A DNA stretch of 64,000 nucleotides from Caenispirillum salinarum AK4 (GCF_000315795.1 NZ_ANHY01000010.1:1-64000); one strand, 5' to 3'; positions 8,442 to 17,785 are shown, counted from the first letter of the stretch. Translations and numbers: made by a program. The notes: generated from the sequence alone by a model not told the origin.

Positions 8442-10010
8442 TTATGCCGCGTGTATGGGGCCACTCGCCGCCGCGGCCGCCGCCGGGCGCCGCACGCCGG
8501 CGCGCAGGAAGGCGGGCTCGATGGCGTTGGCGAGCTGCTTGATGCGCAAGCCCATGCTGCGCGCATCCACCCCGGCAAAGCCCAGGATCAGACCCTGCTC
8601 GCGGCGGTCCTCGGCCAGGTACATCTGCGACAGCGGCGTCACGTTGATGCCGGCGGCGCGGGCGCGCTCAACCAGGTCGGCGTCCGCCACGCCCTCGGCC
8701 GTGCGGGCGATGAGCTGCAGCCCGCCCGAGGCCGGTTGCAGGTCCAGCATGCCGGCCAGGTGCTCGCGCCCGGCTTCCAGCATGGCCGTCTGGCGCTCGG
8801 CATAGAGCGAGCGCATGCGCCGGATGTGGGCGGTGAAGTGGCCTTCCTCCATGAAGTCCGACACCACCGACTGGTGGAACACCTGCAACAGCCCGTTGGC
8901 GACGATGCGCGCGCGGGTCACGTCCTGCACGAACTGCTCGGGCACCACCATGTAGCCCAGCCGCAGGTCGGGGAACAGGACCTTGGAGAAGGTGCCGACG
9001 TAGAACACCCGCCGGCCGCCGTCCAGCCCCTGCAGGGCCGTCAGCGGGCGGCCGCAGTAGCGGTATTCGCTGTCGTAGTCGTCCTCGATGATCCAGGCGT
9101 CGTTGCGCCGCGCCCAGTCCAGCAGGGCGAGGCGCCGGGCGACGCTCATCACCGGCCCGGTGGGGTACTGGCGCGAGGGCGTGATGTAGGCCAGCCGCGC
9201 GTGCGGGGCGCGGTCCTCGCCGGCGGCCACGTCCAGGCCCTCGCCGTCGACGGGCACCGGCACCAGGTCCAGACCCGCCCCCCGGAAGGCGCCGCGCGCC
9301 CCCAGGTATCCCGGGTCCTCGATCCACGCCTTGTCGCCGGGGTCGGCCAGGATGCGGGCGCAGAGGTCGAGGGCGGCCTGCGCGCCGTTGGTGATGATGA
9401 CCTGCTCGGGCGAACACACCACGCCGCGCGCCGTCGCCAGATAGCTCGCCACCGCCCGGCGCAGGGGCTCGTATCCCGCCGCGGGGCCGTAGTTGCCGAT
9501 GGCGGTCTCGCGCAGGCGCAGACGTTTGCTCGTCAGCCGCTGCCAGAGGGCGTGCGGAAAGGCGTCCAGCGCCGGAGTGCCGGGACGGAAGTAGGTGGCG
9601 GCGCGGCCAGGGTCGGTGACGATGCGCGCCGTCGACAGTATCTGCCCGCGCCGCGACAGGCCGGGGCCACCCTCCTCCGGTTCCGGCGGGGCGCTGGCCT
9701 TGGGGTTGTCGCAGCAGGCCTCCACCAGCGTTTCGCAGATGGTGTCGGTGACGTAGGAGCCCGAACCGACGCGCCCCTCGATGAAGCCTTCCGCGTAGAG
9801 CTGGTCGAAGGCCGCCGCCACCGTGTTGCGCGACACGCCCAGTTCCTGCGCCAGAACGCGGGTCGACGGCAGACGCGCCTTGGCCGGCAGCTGGCCGCCC
9901 AGAATCGCGCGGCGGATGTGCAGATAAACCTGACGGTAGAGCGGCGGGGCCTCGGGCCCGTCCTGAAGGTTGACGGGGCCGATCACCGCGCCCGAAGGGG
10001 CCTTACCCAT
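8442..10010 (-). CDS. MocR/PdxR-type regulator: GntR HTH fused to an aminotransferase domain
   Basis: A 522-residue transcription regulator. An N-terminal winged helix of the GntR family (LYRQVYLHIRRAILGGQLPAKARLPSTR begins it, continuing through LGVSRNTV) is joined by a linker to a fold-type I aminotransferase domain. That domain includes IITNGAQAAL, the Asp/Tyr region DDYDSEYRYCGRP, and the PLP lysine in VGTFSKVLFPDLRLGY. MocR proteins sense PLP or amino-acid-PLP adducts and control vitamin B6, GABA or taurine genes. The ATG at 10010 is chosen because GGCAGGAG precedes it; a TTG at 10037 would add nine residues. The neighbouring PNPOx-like gene on the same strand is a plausible target. Confidence 0.87.
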   Translation of the reverse strand: MGKAPSGAVIGPVNLQDGPEAPPLYRQVYLHIRRAILGGQLPAKARLPSTRVLAQELGVSRNTVAAAFDQLYAEGFIEGRVGSGSYVTDTICETLVEACCDNPKASAPPEPEEGGPGLSRRGQILSTARIVTDPGRAATYFRPGTPALDAFPHALWQRLTSKRLRLRETAIGNYGPAAGYEPLRRAVASYLATARGVVCSPEQVIITNGAQAALDLCARILADPGDKAWIEDPGYLGARGAFRGAGLDLVPVPVDGEGLDVAAGEDRAPHARLAYITPSRQYPTGPVMSVARRLALLDWARRNDAWIIEDDYDSEYRYCGRPLTALQGLDGGRRVFYVGTFSKVLFPDLRLGYMVVPEQFVQDVTRARIVANGLLQVFHQSVVSDFMEEGHFTAHIRRMRSLYAERQTAMLEAGREHLAGMLDLQPASGGLQLIARTAEGVADADLVERARAAGINVTPLSQMYLAEDRREQGLILGFAGVDARSMGLRIKQLANAIEPAFLRAGVRRPAAAAAASGPIHAA

Positions 10011-10155
10011 GAGTGGACTCCTGCCGTGGGGGCGCAACGCGCCATCATTGGCCCGATCTTACGGGTGTCAAATGGTCCGCCTTAAGGGCCATTGACCCGC
10101 ACATCATGGAGCCACTGCCACCGCAAAGCCAGTGTCAATGCGTCAGGCGGCCCCC

Positions 10156-10659
10156 TCAGGACGGCGAGTCGGAGGGGTCCGGCAGGGGCAATCCGGCCAG
10201 CGGCTTGATCTGGTTCAGGATGATGGAGGACCGCAGATTGCCCACGTTGGGCAGGGCCATCAGCCGGTGCATCACGATGTCGCTGAAGCTTTTCAGGTCC
10301 GGCGCGGCCACCCGCAGCAGGTAGTCGGCGTCCCCGGTGGTCAGGGCGCACTCCAACACCTCCGGCAGGCCCAGCACCGCGTCCTGGAAGGCCTGCACGG
10401 CCTCCTCGCCATGCTCCTTCAGCGACACGGTGACCAGCGCGATCACGTCCAACCCGATGGCCGCAGGGTCCAGCCGCGCCAGATAGCCGCGCACCAGCCC
10501 GGCCTGCTCCAGCCGCGCGATGCGGCGCGAGCATTGCGACGGCGACAGGTTCACACGCTCCGATAGGGCGACGTTGGAGATGCGCGCGTCCTCCTGCAGG
10601 GCCGCCAGGATCCTGATGTCATAGCCGTCGAGGCCCTCGATGCCGGCTTTCTTCATCAT
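10156..10659 (-). CDS. Lrp/AsnC-family transcription regulator
   Basis: A 167-residue feast/famine regulator. The N-terminal HTH reads LDGYDIRILAALQEDARISNVALSERVNLSPSQ; the C-terminal RAM (amino-acid-binding) domain contains DVIALVTVSL, LTTGDADYLLRVAAPDL and SSIILNQIK. It is divergent from a leucine/phenylalanine-type dehydrogenase 180 nt away, the arrangement seen for local Lrp-type activators such as BkdR or PutR. A near-palindrome between the two genes is a candidate operator. The most likely role is control of the adjacent dehydrogenase in response to its amino-acid substrate. Confidence 0.9.
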   Translation of the reverse strand: MMKKAGIEGLDGYDIRILAALQEDARISNVALSERVNLSPSQCSRRIARLEQAGLVRGYLARLDPAAIGLDVIALVTVSLKEHGEEAVQAFQDAVLGLPEVLECALTTGDADYLLRVAAPDLKSFSDIVMHRLMALPNVGNLRSSIILNQIKPLAGLPLPDPSDSPS

Positions 10660-10677
10660 CCTGCTCCCGCGTGCACG

Positions 10678-10704
10678 GTTCGATCACCAATGTGCGATCT
10701 GAAC
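10678..10704. promoter_or_regulatory. Candidate Lrp operator between lrp-like gene and dehydrogenase
   Basis: GTTCGATC (10678-10685) faces GATCTGAAC (10696-10704), an inverted repeat with one extra base on the right. It lies just upstream of the regulator start and before the dehydrogenase promoter. Binding by the adjacent Lrp protein is inferred. Confidence 0.4.
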
Positions 10705-10716
10705 GACAACGACGCA

Positions 10717-10745
10717 AGGACAGTGCACGCTGCTTGCGATATACT
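10717..10745 (+). promoter_or_regulatory. Candidate sigma70 promoter of the dehydrogenase
   Basis: AGGACA (10717-10722), a 17-nt spacer, then TATACT (10740-10745) gives a reasonable housekeeping promoter pointing at the gene that starts at 10839. Confidence 0.45.
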
Positions 10746-10838
10746 GCGAGGAAACAAAAATGAATGGCAGGCATGGACGGCGGCAACCCGGGCGGTCCGG
10801 GGGGCGTCGTTGACGCAAGGACACGGAGGTTCAGTCCC

Positions 10839-11909
10839 ATGGTATTCGAACACGCCCACTTCGACGACCACGAGCGCGTGGTTTTCGTCCGCGACGAGGA
10901 CAGCGGCCTGAAGGCCATCATCGCCGTCCACTCGACCGTCCTCGGCCCCACCATCGGCGGCTGCCGCGTGCGCGCCTATGCCGACAGCGACGAGGCCCTG
11001 ACCGACGTGCTGAAGCTGTCGCGCGGCATGACCTACAAGGCCGCCATGGCGGACCTGCCCTTCGGCGGCGCCAAGTCGGTGATCCTCCACGACCCCCGCA
11101 CGCCCAAAAGCCGCGCCATGCTGCTGGCCATGGGCCGCGCCATCAACAACCTGGGCGGCATGTACACCACCGCCGAGGACATGGGCATGGAGGAAGACGA
11201 CCTGCGCATCATGCGCCGGACCACGCCCTACGTCGCCGGCCTGCCCGAGGACGGCCTGGGTGTCAGCCCCGGGCCTCTGACCGCCCTTGGCGTCTACCAC
11301 GGCCTGCGCGCCGCCGCCCGCCACAAGCTCGGCAAGAACTCTCTGCGCGACGTGCATGTGTCGGTGCAGGGCGCCGGCCACGTGGGCGGCCCGCTGATCG
11401 AGAGCCTGGCAGCCGACGGCGCCCGCATCACCGTCGCCGATCCCGATGCCGGCCTGGCCGCGCGCATGAAGGCCGATTTCGGTGCCGAGGTGGTTGAGCC
11501 CGACGCCATCTACGACGTCAAGGCCGACATCTTCGCCCCCTGCGCCATCGGCGGCACGCTGAACGCCGCGACGGTCGCGCGCCTGGACGTCGGTTGCGTC
11601 GCCGGCAGCGCCAACAACCAGCTGGGCGACGACGACGCCGGCCGCATGATGCACGAGAAGGGCATCCTCTATGCCCCGGATTACGTCATCAACGCCGGCG
11701 GCCTCATCAAGGTCAGCCTGGACGTCATGGGCATGCGCCACGGCCGGAACCTGGGCGAGGACGCGGTGAAGGAGAAGGTCGTGCGCATCGAGGATCGCAC
11801 GGCGGAAATCTTCAGCCTGGCGTCCAAACGCGGAATGCGTCCCGAGGAAGCCGCCGACCACCTGGCCCGCGAGCGCATCGGCAAGGGCAAGAGCGCCTGG
11901 GCGGCGTAA
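10839..11909 (+). CDS. Leucine/phenylalanine-type amino-acid dehydrogenase
   Basis: A 356-residue NAD-dependent Glu/Leu/Phe/Val dehydrogenase. The substrate domain includes GPTIGGCRV and LSRGMTYKAAMADLPFGGAKSVI, with the two conserved Lys residues of the family. The Rossmann domain starts at VSVQGAGHVGGPLIE, with the Asp of TVADPDAG expected to bind the NAD ribose. The length fits leucine/valine/phenylalanine dehydrogenases (about 350-380) rather than glutamate dehydrogenases (about 420-450). The ATG at 10839 is preceded by ACGGAGG; an upstream in-frame ATG at 10764 has no good site. It oxidatively deaminates a branched-chain or aromatic amino acid and is probably regulated by the divergent Lrp protein. 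Confidence 0.88.
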   Translation: MVFEHAHFDDHERVVFVRDEDSGLKAIIAVHSTVLGPTIGGCRVRAYADSDEALTDVLKLSRGMTYKAAMADLPFGGAKSVILHDPRTPKSRAMLLAMGRAINNLGGMYTTAEDMGMEEDDLRIMRRTTPYVAGLPEDGLGVSPGPLTALGVYHGLRAAARHKLGKNSLRDVHVSVQGAGHVGGPLIESLAADGARITVADPDAGLAARMKADFGAEVVEPDAIYDVKADIFAPCAIGGTLNAATVARLDVGCVAGSANNQLGDDDAGRMMHEKGILYAPDYVINAGGLIKVSLDVMGMRHGRNLGEDAVKEKVVRIEDRTAEIFSLASKRGMRPEEAADHLARERIGKGKSAWAA

Positions 11910-11914
11910 TCACG

Positions 11915-12430
11915 CTAACTCCGGTCCCTCCGCATCACGGGATAGCCGCCGCAGGCATGGATGGCGAGCGCCACATCCTCGGCCCGGCAGCGCAGGGCGC
12001 CGACGTTCACCCGGACCTCGGCGCCCTTCTTCCTGCGGCGGCCGCGCCCCTGGGGATGGAGGGCGACGGCGAAGAAGGCGCGCATACCCCGCCCCCGCAA
12101 CTCCACCGTCCGCACGTCGGCCCAGGAAATGCGGCGGCCGACGCGGCGGTCGAGGATGCCTTGCTCGTCCACCGTCAGAACCGGGCCGGCGCGCATGAAA
12201 AAGCGGGCCGCCGTAAGGCCGAGCCCGCTCGCCAGAATGACCGCAACGATGGCCGAGGCCGCCGCCCCGGTGCCGGCGCCCATGCCGGTGGTCTCGCGCA
12301 GCACCTCCGCCGCCTCACCCTCGGCCACGAACAGCAGCGCAAACGCGCCGCCCACCGCCGCCGTCACGGCAAGGCTGGCAAGGGTGAGAACCAGCAGCTT
12401 CAGCCGGTCGTATGGGAAGGTGTAGCTCAT
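11915..12430 (-). CDS. Small two-helix membrane protein with PH-like domain
   Basis: A 171-residue protein of unknown function. Two hydrophobic helices come first (LKLLVLTLASLAVTAAVGG and a second around AAASAIVAVILASGLGL). They are followed by a soluble domain with VLTVDEQGILDRRVGRRISW and VRTVELRG, a pattern seen in bacterial PH-like domains that follow a pair of membrane helices. The segment GRGRRRKKGA is strongly basic. The gene is convergent with the dehydrogenase, with only 5 nt between them. The ATG at 12430 is used; a GTG at 12466 would add 12 residues. The bases immediately before the ATG form one arm of a 13-bp inverted repeat whose other arm is about 85 nt upstream in the leader. 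Confidence 0.6.
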   Translation of the reverse strand: MSYTFPYDRLKLLVLTLASLAVTAAVGGAFALLFVAEGEAAEVLRETTGMGAGTGAAASAIVAVILASGLGLTAARFFMRAGPVLTVDEQGILDRRVGRRISWADVRTVELRGRGMRAFFAVALHPQGRGRRRKKGAEVRVNVGALRCRAEDVALAIHACGGYPVMRRDRS

Positions 12431-12540
12431 GACGCCTGCCACCCGTATCAGGATGTTGCGCTGCACCTACAGGTAGAGCACAACGACGCTCGGCTTACGA
12501 CTCTTTTTTAGTTCAAAACCGCCGGAAGGTGGCAGGCGTC
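12431..12540 (-). promoter_or_regulatory. Long-range inverted repeat in the leader of the PH-domain gene
   Basis: GACGCCTGCCACC (12431-12443) and GGTGGCAGGCGTC (12528-12540) are perfect complements, 84 nt apart. In the minus-strand transcript the downstream arm ends directly at the AUG (12430), so pairing would bury the translation start. The loop contains an AT-rich stretch. The rest of the 12431-12745 gap shows only a small CACCT-TC-AGGTG hairpin. Confidence 0.55.
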
Positions 12541-12745
12541 CGGAAGACTCTCCACCTTCAGGTGATCGGCCGCCGCCGCACGGCGCGCTTCCGGCGCACA
12601 GTCCTCAACCGAGAGGCGAACGTCATGCGGTCAATGCTGTCATGCCGGAATTTTTTGCGCCGCGAAGGACCGACTCGACTATGGTGGCGTTCTAGACACG
12701 GTGGCGCCGCGCAACGGGGCGTGGCACGCCAGGAGCCCGAGGCCG

Positions 12746-13285
12746 ATGAAAGGATACCGCCGCATTGCGATGGTCCTGCTCGCCGCCGGCAGCCTTTCAA
12801 TGGCGGCCGGCGCGGGCTCTGGCGCGGCCCTCGCGCAGGCCGCCGAGGCACCGTCAGCCGCGCTTACACTGGGCGGCCTGACTCTGGAAAACGGCGGCGG
12901 CCCGCTGAACCTCGCAGAGGATGCGCCGTCCCTGTCGCTCGGCCTCGCGCCCAGCCAGGACACCCTGCCGCTCTCCGCCCGCCCCCGCGCCCTGGCCGGC
13001 TCGGGCACGGAGATCGCCGACAACGCTGGCAGCCTCGGCACGCGCCTGACGATCGGGCAGCCCCTGGGCCTGGACTTCCTGGGCGGCAGCGTCGACTGGC
13101 AGGCCGCCGCGACGCTGGAGCAGGCCCCGCAAGGCGGCGACGCCTACGGGCTGAGCCTGTCCCTCGGCTCCATGGCGGAGTCGCCCGCCGCTCCGCCCTC
13201 GGACCTCCGGATCGGCCTCACCTATGGCCGCGAGCCGGAACTGGACGAGCACGGGGTTGTCCTCGACTTCTCCTATAGCTTTTAG
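12746..13285 (+). CDS. Exported protein of unknown function, barrel-like C-terminus
   Basis: A 179-residue protein with a clear signal peptide (MKGYRRIAMVLLAAGSLSMA, cleavage probable after ALAQA). The mature part is rich in Gly, Leu, Ser and Ala with alternating hydrophobic patterns (LTLGGLTL, LSLGLAPS, LGLDFLGGSVDW, YGLSLSLGS). It ends in LDFSYSF, a terminal Phe with alternating aromatics as in outer-membrane beta-barrel signals. It is therefore probably periplasmic or outer-membrane. The ATG at 12746 is preceded by AGGAGCCCGAGG. No family was recognised. Confidence 0.6.
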   Translation: MKGYRRIAMVLLAAGSLSMAAGAGSGAALAQAAEAPSAALTLGGLTLENGGGPLNLAEDAPSLSLGLAPSQDTLPLSARPRALAGSGTEIADNAGSLGTRLTIGQPLGLDFLGGSVDWQAAATLEQAPQGGDAYGLSLSLGSMAESPAAPPSDLRIGLTYGREPELDEHGVVLDFSYSF

Positions 13286-13376
13286 CGATACCTCCCATCC
13301 GAAGGTCGTTATTGCGGTCGCGAAAGGACGGGCGTAGCCTTTTCGCATGTGCGGAAGACGGGTGCGGAGAGGGCCC

Positions 13377-13982
13377 ATGCGCTATCGCGATGCCACCGAC
13401 GCCGACGGCGATGCCGTAGCCGCCATCATCGAGGCGGTATTCGGCGAGTATGACGGCTGCACCTTCAACCGGGCGGCGGAGTTTCCCGACCTGGATCATG
13501 TCGCCAGCGCCTTCGCCGACCACGAGGGCGGTTTCTGGCTCGCCGAGGACGATGCCGGACGCGCCGTCGGCTGCATCGGCATCACCCGCACCGCGGATCC
13601 CGACACCTTCGAACTGCACCGCCTCTACGTCCTGCCGCACGCCCGCGGCACCGGCGCCAGCGCGCGCCTGCTGGCCCAGGCCATCCGCCACGCCCGCGAG
13701 CACGGCGCCCACCGCATCATCCTGTGGACCGACACGCGCTTCCACGCCGGCCAGCGCTTCTACGAGCGCCACGGCTTCGTGCGCCTGCCCGGCACCCGCG
13801 TGCTGGACGACGAAAGCATGAGCCAGGAATACCGCTACGTCCTCAGCCTGGACGCGGCCTGTCCGGCGGGGTCTGCTCTTTCCGCATCTCGATCATCGCG
13901 AAGTCCCAGCGCGGATGCGGGGTGCGGATGGCCGTTGCGCTCCATCCATGGGCGGCATAGAACCGCCGCGCCCCGGCATTAG
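13377..13982 (+). CDS. GNAT-family N-acetyltransferase with a read-through tail
   Basis: A 201-residue protein whose residues 1-158 form a GNAT fold: beta4 FELHRLYVLPHARGTGAS gives the acetyl-CoA pyrophosphate loop, and the C-terminal FHAGQRFYERHGFVRLP is the usual last motif. The family normally ends near YRYVLSLD. Here the frame continues for about 40 low-complexity Ser/Arg/Gly residues that are antisense to the next, convergent GNAT gene (overlap 13843-13982). The original stop has probably been lost, giving a non-functional tail. The substrate is unknown. Confidence 0.78.
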   Translation: MRYRDATDADGDAVAAIIEAVFGEYDGCTFNRAAEFPDLDHVASAFADHEGGFWLAEDDAGRAVGCIGITRTADPDTFELHRLYVLPHARGTGASARLLAQAIRHAREHGAHRIILWTDTRFHAGQRFYERHGFVRLPGTRVLDDESMSQEYRYVLSLDAACPAGSALSASRSSRSPSADAGCGWPLRSIHGRHRTAAPRH

Positions 13983-14340
13983 GCTCCGCCACGTGCAGCC
14001 GCGCCACATCGTGCCCGCGGCCGAAGATCTCCCGCTCCGCCACCGCCAGCAGCAGCCGCCCGACGCCGCGCCCCTGCGCTTCCGGTGCCACGAACAGCTC
14101 CTGCAGCAGGTCGCCCTCGGTCAGCACCACGCCCAGGGCGCCGCCGCCGTCCGACCGCCTCGCCATCCAGCCACCCAGAAACGTCAGCCGGGCCGAGATG
14201 AAACCCGCCGGATCGCGCCGCGCCGCCTCGGCCACAGCCGGGCAGAAGGCGCCGTAGGTCTCGATCACCGTCCGCGCCACCAGCGAGCGGACGGCATCCA
14301 CGTCCTCGGGCCGGACCGCGCGCAGTTCCACCGTCGCCAT
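13843..14340 (-). CDS. GNAT-family N-acetyltransferase
   Basis: A 165-residue acetyltransferase. The N-terminal part is ELRAVRPEDVDAVRSLV; the acetyl-CoA loop is LFVAPEAQGRGVGRLLL, with the canonical Q/RxxGxG/A; and the C-terminal motif is NAGARRFYAAHGW. The ATG at 14340 starts at the family's usual point. The 3' end overlaps the convergent neighbouring GNAT gene. It lies 13 nt downstream of an MBL-fold hydrolase on the same strand and may be co-transcribed with it. The acceptor substrate cannot be predicted. Confidence 0.85.
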   Translation of the reverse strand: MATVELRAVRPEDVDAVRSLVARTVIETYGAFCPAVAEAARRDPAGFISARLTFLGGWMARRSDGGGALGVVLTEGDLLQELFVAPEAQGRGVGRLLLAVAEREIFGRGHDVARLHVAEPNAGARRFYAAHGWSATAIRTPHPRWDFAMIEMRKEQTPPDRPRPG

Positions 14341-14353
14341 CCCCGCCGCCGGA

Positions 14354-15025
14354 TCACATGGCGCCGGCCATGACCTTCCACCAGCGTTTGGCATCGCGCG
14401 CGGTCCAGGGGCCGCCGTGGCCGGAGAACAGCACCGTCCCGGCGGGCACTTTCTCCAGGAACCGGGTGATGGAGCGGACCAGGGTCGCCTGATCACCCCC
14501 GGGGAAGTCGGTGCGCCCGACGCCGCCCTGGAACAGCGTGTCGCCCGTCAGCGCGAAGCCGGGGAAGACGAAGCACACCCCGCCCGGCGTGTGGCCCGGA
14601 GTCGCCACCGTCGCGACCCTGGCGCCGCAGACGTCATGCTCCGGCTCGCCGCTGAACCAGGACACCTCCGGCACCTCCAGCGCCCGGCCGAGCAGCATCT
14701 GCCCCCACTGGCCGGCGTTGTCGAGGATCGGCCGCTCGTTGTCCTGCGCGATGACCGGCGCCCCCGTCTCCGCCGCCACGTGGGCGAGCGCGGCGATATG
14801 GTCCGGGTGGCCGTGGGTGAGCAGGATGGCGTCCACCGTATCCGCCCCGCCGTTCTCGGTCACCCGTGCGACGATCCGGTCCGCCGCGTCGCCCGGATCG
14901 ACGATCACCTGCCGGCCCGTCGGGACGTGCTTCACTACATAGCAGTTCTGGTAGTACGGCGGCTCGCTGACGACGACGTGAACCTCGTAATCACCGATGA
15001 CGGCGGGGCTTTCGAACGGCTGCAT
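14354..15025 (-). CDS. MBL-fold metallo-hydrolase (glyoxalase II-like)
   Basis: A 223-residue metallo-beta-lactamase-fold hydrolase. The zinc motif HxHxDH is seen in ILLTHGHPDHIAALAH, followed by further ligands in VATPGHTPGGVCF, the metal-bridging Asp in FALTGDTLFQGGVGRTDFPGG, and the last His in LFSGHGGPW. The form GDTLFxGxVGRTDFPGG is typical of the glyoxalase II/persulfide dioxygenase branch, but the protein is shorter than hydroxyacylglutathione hydrolase (about 250-260). It is probably a cytoplasmic thioesterase or related hydrolase. Confidence 0.88.
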   Translation of the reverse strand: MQPFESPAVIGDYEVHVVVSEPPYYQNCYVVKHVPTGRQVIVDPGDAADRIVARVTENGGADTVDAILLTHGHPDHIAALAHVAAETGAPVIAQDNERPILDNAGQWGQMLLGRALEVPEVSWFSGEPEHDVCGARVATVATPGHTPGGVCFVFPGFALTGDTLFQGGVGRTDFPGGDQATLVRSITRFLEKVPAGTVLFSGHGGPWTARDAKRWWKVMAGAM

Positions 15026-15253
15026 GGGCGCATGTTCCTTCCGGTTGTCCAGGCGCGGCGCAGCATAGACGAAGCCGCCCCGCCTTGACAGCCCGCCGCG
15101 CCCGTGGCACCACCATCGGCATCATGACCACGACCACGCTCGACCCCATCCTGCGCCCCGTCACGCCGCCGCCGGGCGGCCGCTGACCCATGCGCACCTG
15201 AAGCGGGCCGCTTCCGCCGCCCGTCCCTGCACCCGTGATCGAGCGTGCATTCC

Positions 15254-16126
15254 ATGACCCACGAGATATCCTCTTCGCGCCACACCGGCGCGGCCCTCAT
15301 CGCCATGAGCGCCCTGCTTTGGTCCACGGCCGGGCTGGTCTCCACCGGCCTGTTCGAGCATGTCCACCCCCTGACCGTCGGCTTCTGGCGCGTGGCGCTG
15401 GCCGTCCCCACCCTGCTGATCCTCGCCCGCGCCGCCGCCCGCTGGAGGCCGATCACCCGCCGCGCCGCCGGTCTGCTGGCGCTGATCGGCCTGACCCAGG
15501 CGGGATACCAGGGGTTCTACTTCCTGGGGGTTTCCGAACTGGGCGCCGGCCGGGCGACGCTTGTGGCACTCTGCGGCGCACCGGTGCTGATCTCGGTGCT
15601 CGGCGCGGCTGTGCTGAAGGATCGCCCCGGCCGGCTGGAGTGGGCCGCCGTGCCCGTCGCGGTGGCCGGCGCGGCCCTTCTGATCGGCGCCCCCGCGCCG
15701 GGGGTGGAGGGGTCTGTGCTGGGATACGCCGCCGCCGGGGCCGCCGCGCTGTCCTACGCCGTCTTCGCCCTGACGGCGCGGGAGCTGGCGGGGCTCTACC
15801 ACCCCTTCCAGATCACCGCCATCGGGTTCGCCGTCGCCGCCCTGACGCTTCTGCCTCTGGCCGCCGGAGCCGGCCTGGTGCCGGCGCAGGGCTGGGGAAC
15901 GCTGGCCTATCTGGGACTGGTGCCGACCGCGCTGGCCTACGCGCTGTTCTTCTTCGGCATGAGGACGGTGACCGCCACGGCCTCGGGCGTGCTGGTGCTG
16001 CTGGAACCCGCCGGCGCGGCCGTCCTCGCCGCCCTGCTGCTGGGGGAACGGTACGGGGCGCTGGGGCTGGTCGGCGGCGCGCTGCTGCTGGGGGCGGTGC
16101 TGATGGTGAACTTGGCGAAGAGGTGA
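15254..16126 (+). CDS. EamA/DMT-family transporter
   Basis: A 290-residue inner-membrane permease of the drug/metabolite transporter superfamily with ten predicted helices in two EamA repeats. The first runs from about GAALIAMSALLWSTAGLV to AVAGAALLIGA, the second from GSVLGYAAAGAAALSYAVFALTA to the C-terminal helix ALLLGAVLMVNLAKR. Conserved features include an early Trp in helix 1 and LEPAGAAVLAALLLGE before helix 10. The ATG at 15254 is preferred over the GTG at 15245; neither has a strong ribosome-binding site. The substrate (amino acid, purine or other metabolite efflux) is unknown. Confidence 0.86.
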   Translation: MTHEISSSRHTGAALIAMSALLWSTAGLVSTGLFEHVHPLTVGFWRVALAVPTLLILARAAARWRPITRRAAGLLALIGLTQAGYQGFYFLGVSELGAGRATLVALCGAPVLISVLGAAVLKDRPGRLEWAAVPVAVAGAALLIGAPAPGVEGSVLGYAAAGAAALSYAVFALTARELAGLYHPFQITAIGFAVAALTLLPLAAGAGLVPAQGWGTLAYLGLVPTALAYALFFFGMRTVTATASGVLVLLEPAGAAVLAALLLGERYGALGLVGGALLLGAVLMVNLAKR

Positions 16127-16128
16127 GG

Positions 16129-16227
16129 CACTTCAGGGGACCTCGACCCCTCATGCGCCCCCGCATGGTGGCAACACTTCAGGGGACCTCGGTCCCCTGA
16201 ACCCCTGATTGGGAGGCGCAGCCTCCC
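16129..16227. repeat. Direct repeat and two hairpins downstream of the EamA gene
   Basis: CACTTCAGGGGACCTCG occurs at 16129 and again at 16175. The second copy extends into a perfect 10-bp hairpin (16179-16188 with 16191-16200). A 7-bp hairpin GGGAGGC-GCA-GCCTCCC follows at 16211-16227, shortly before a T6 run. They may act as transcription stops for the two convergent genes. Confidence 0.6.
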
Positions 16228-16348
16228 AACCCCTCCAGTTTTTTGAAAGTTGGAGCGGTGCTGGCGGCTGATGGCGTGCGTGGGCCCCTGCTTTCGCAGG
16301 GGCGACGTATTTTGTATGTTATTGATTTACCACACAAAGATGATCGTC

Positions 16349-16368
16349 ATTCCTGCGAAAGCAGGAAT
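16349..16368 (+). repeat. REP-like hairpin, CATTCCTGCGAAAGCAGGAAT type
   Basis: ATTCCTGC-GAAA-GCAGGAAT within CGTCATTCCTGCGAAAGCAG. This family of intergenic hairpins is common in proteobacterial genomes; another copy in opposite orientation is at 21424-21443. An unrelated hairpin CCCCTGC-TTTC-GCAGGGG sits nearby at 16285. Confidence 0.7.
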
Positions 16369-16455
16369 CTACCTACGGCGCCAACCACCTGCCCGGCTCC
16401 CACTCAGCAAAAAACTGAGGGGTTCGGGGAGCTGCGCTCCCCGATCGGGCCCACG

Positions 16456-16560
16456 GGCGGAAGCCCGTTCGGCGTCAGCCGAGAAACAGACCGGCGGAAG
16501 CCCGTTCGGCGTCAGCCGAGAAACAGACCGGCGGAAGCCCGCTCGGCGTCAGCCGAAGAG
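16456..16560. repeat. 37-bp tandem repeat, 2.8 copies, after trpB
   Basis: Units start at 16456, 16493 and 16530; the last is 31 nt long. Each contains the hairpin TCGGC-GTCA-GCCGA. The array ends 5 nt before the trpB stop codon on the opposite strand, so in the trpB transcript it forms a row of hairpins. Other hairpins precede it (CTCAG/CTGAG at 16402-16418; GGGGAGC-TGC-GCTCCCC at 16426-16442). The 438-nt gap 16127-16564 holds no gene that I can support. Confidence 0.75.
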
Positions 16561-16564
16561 CCGG

Positions 16565-17785
<1,221 letters not shown>

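Noticed and set aside
8451-10085. 544-residue plus-strand open frame opposite the MocR gene
   Set aside because: Shadow of the MocR regulator, whose HTH and PLP-lysine motifs are on the minus strand.
15124-15186. 20-codon open frame between the MBL and EamA genes
   Set aside because: It has an ATG and stop but no ribosome-binding site and low-complexity sequence; chance is sufficient.
16456-16560. Short CRISPR array
   Set aside because: The 37-bp units are directly adjacent without unique spacers, so this is a tandem repeat.
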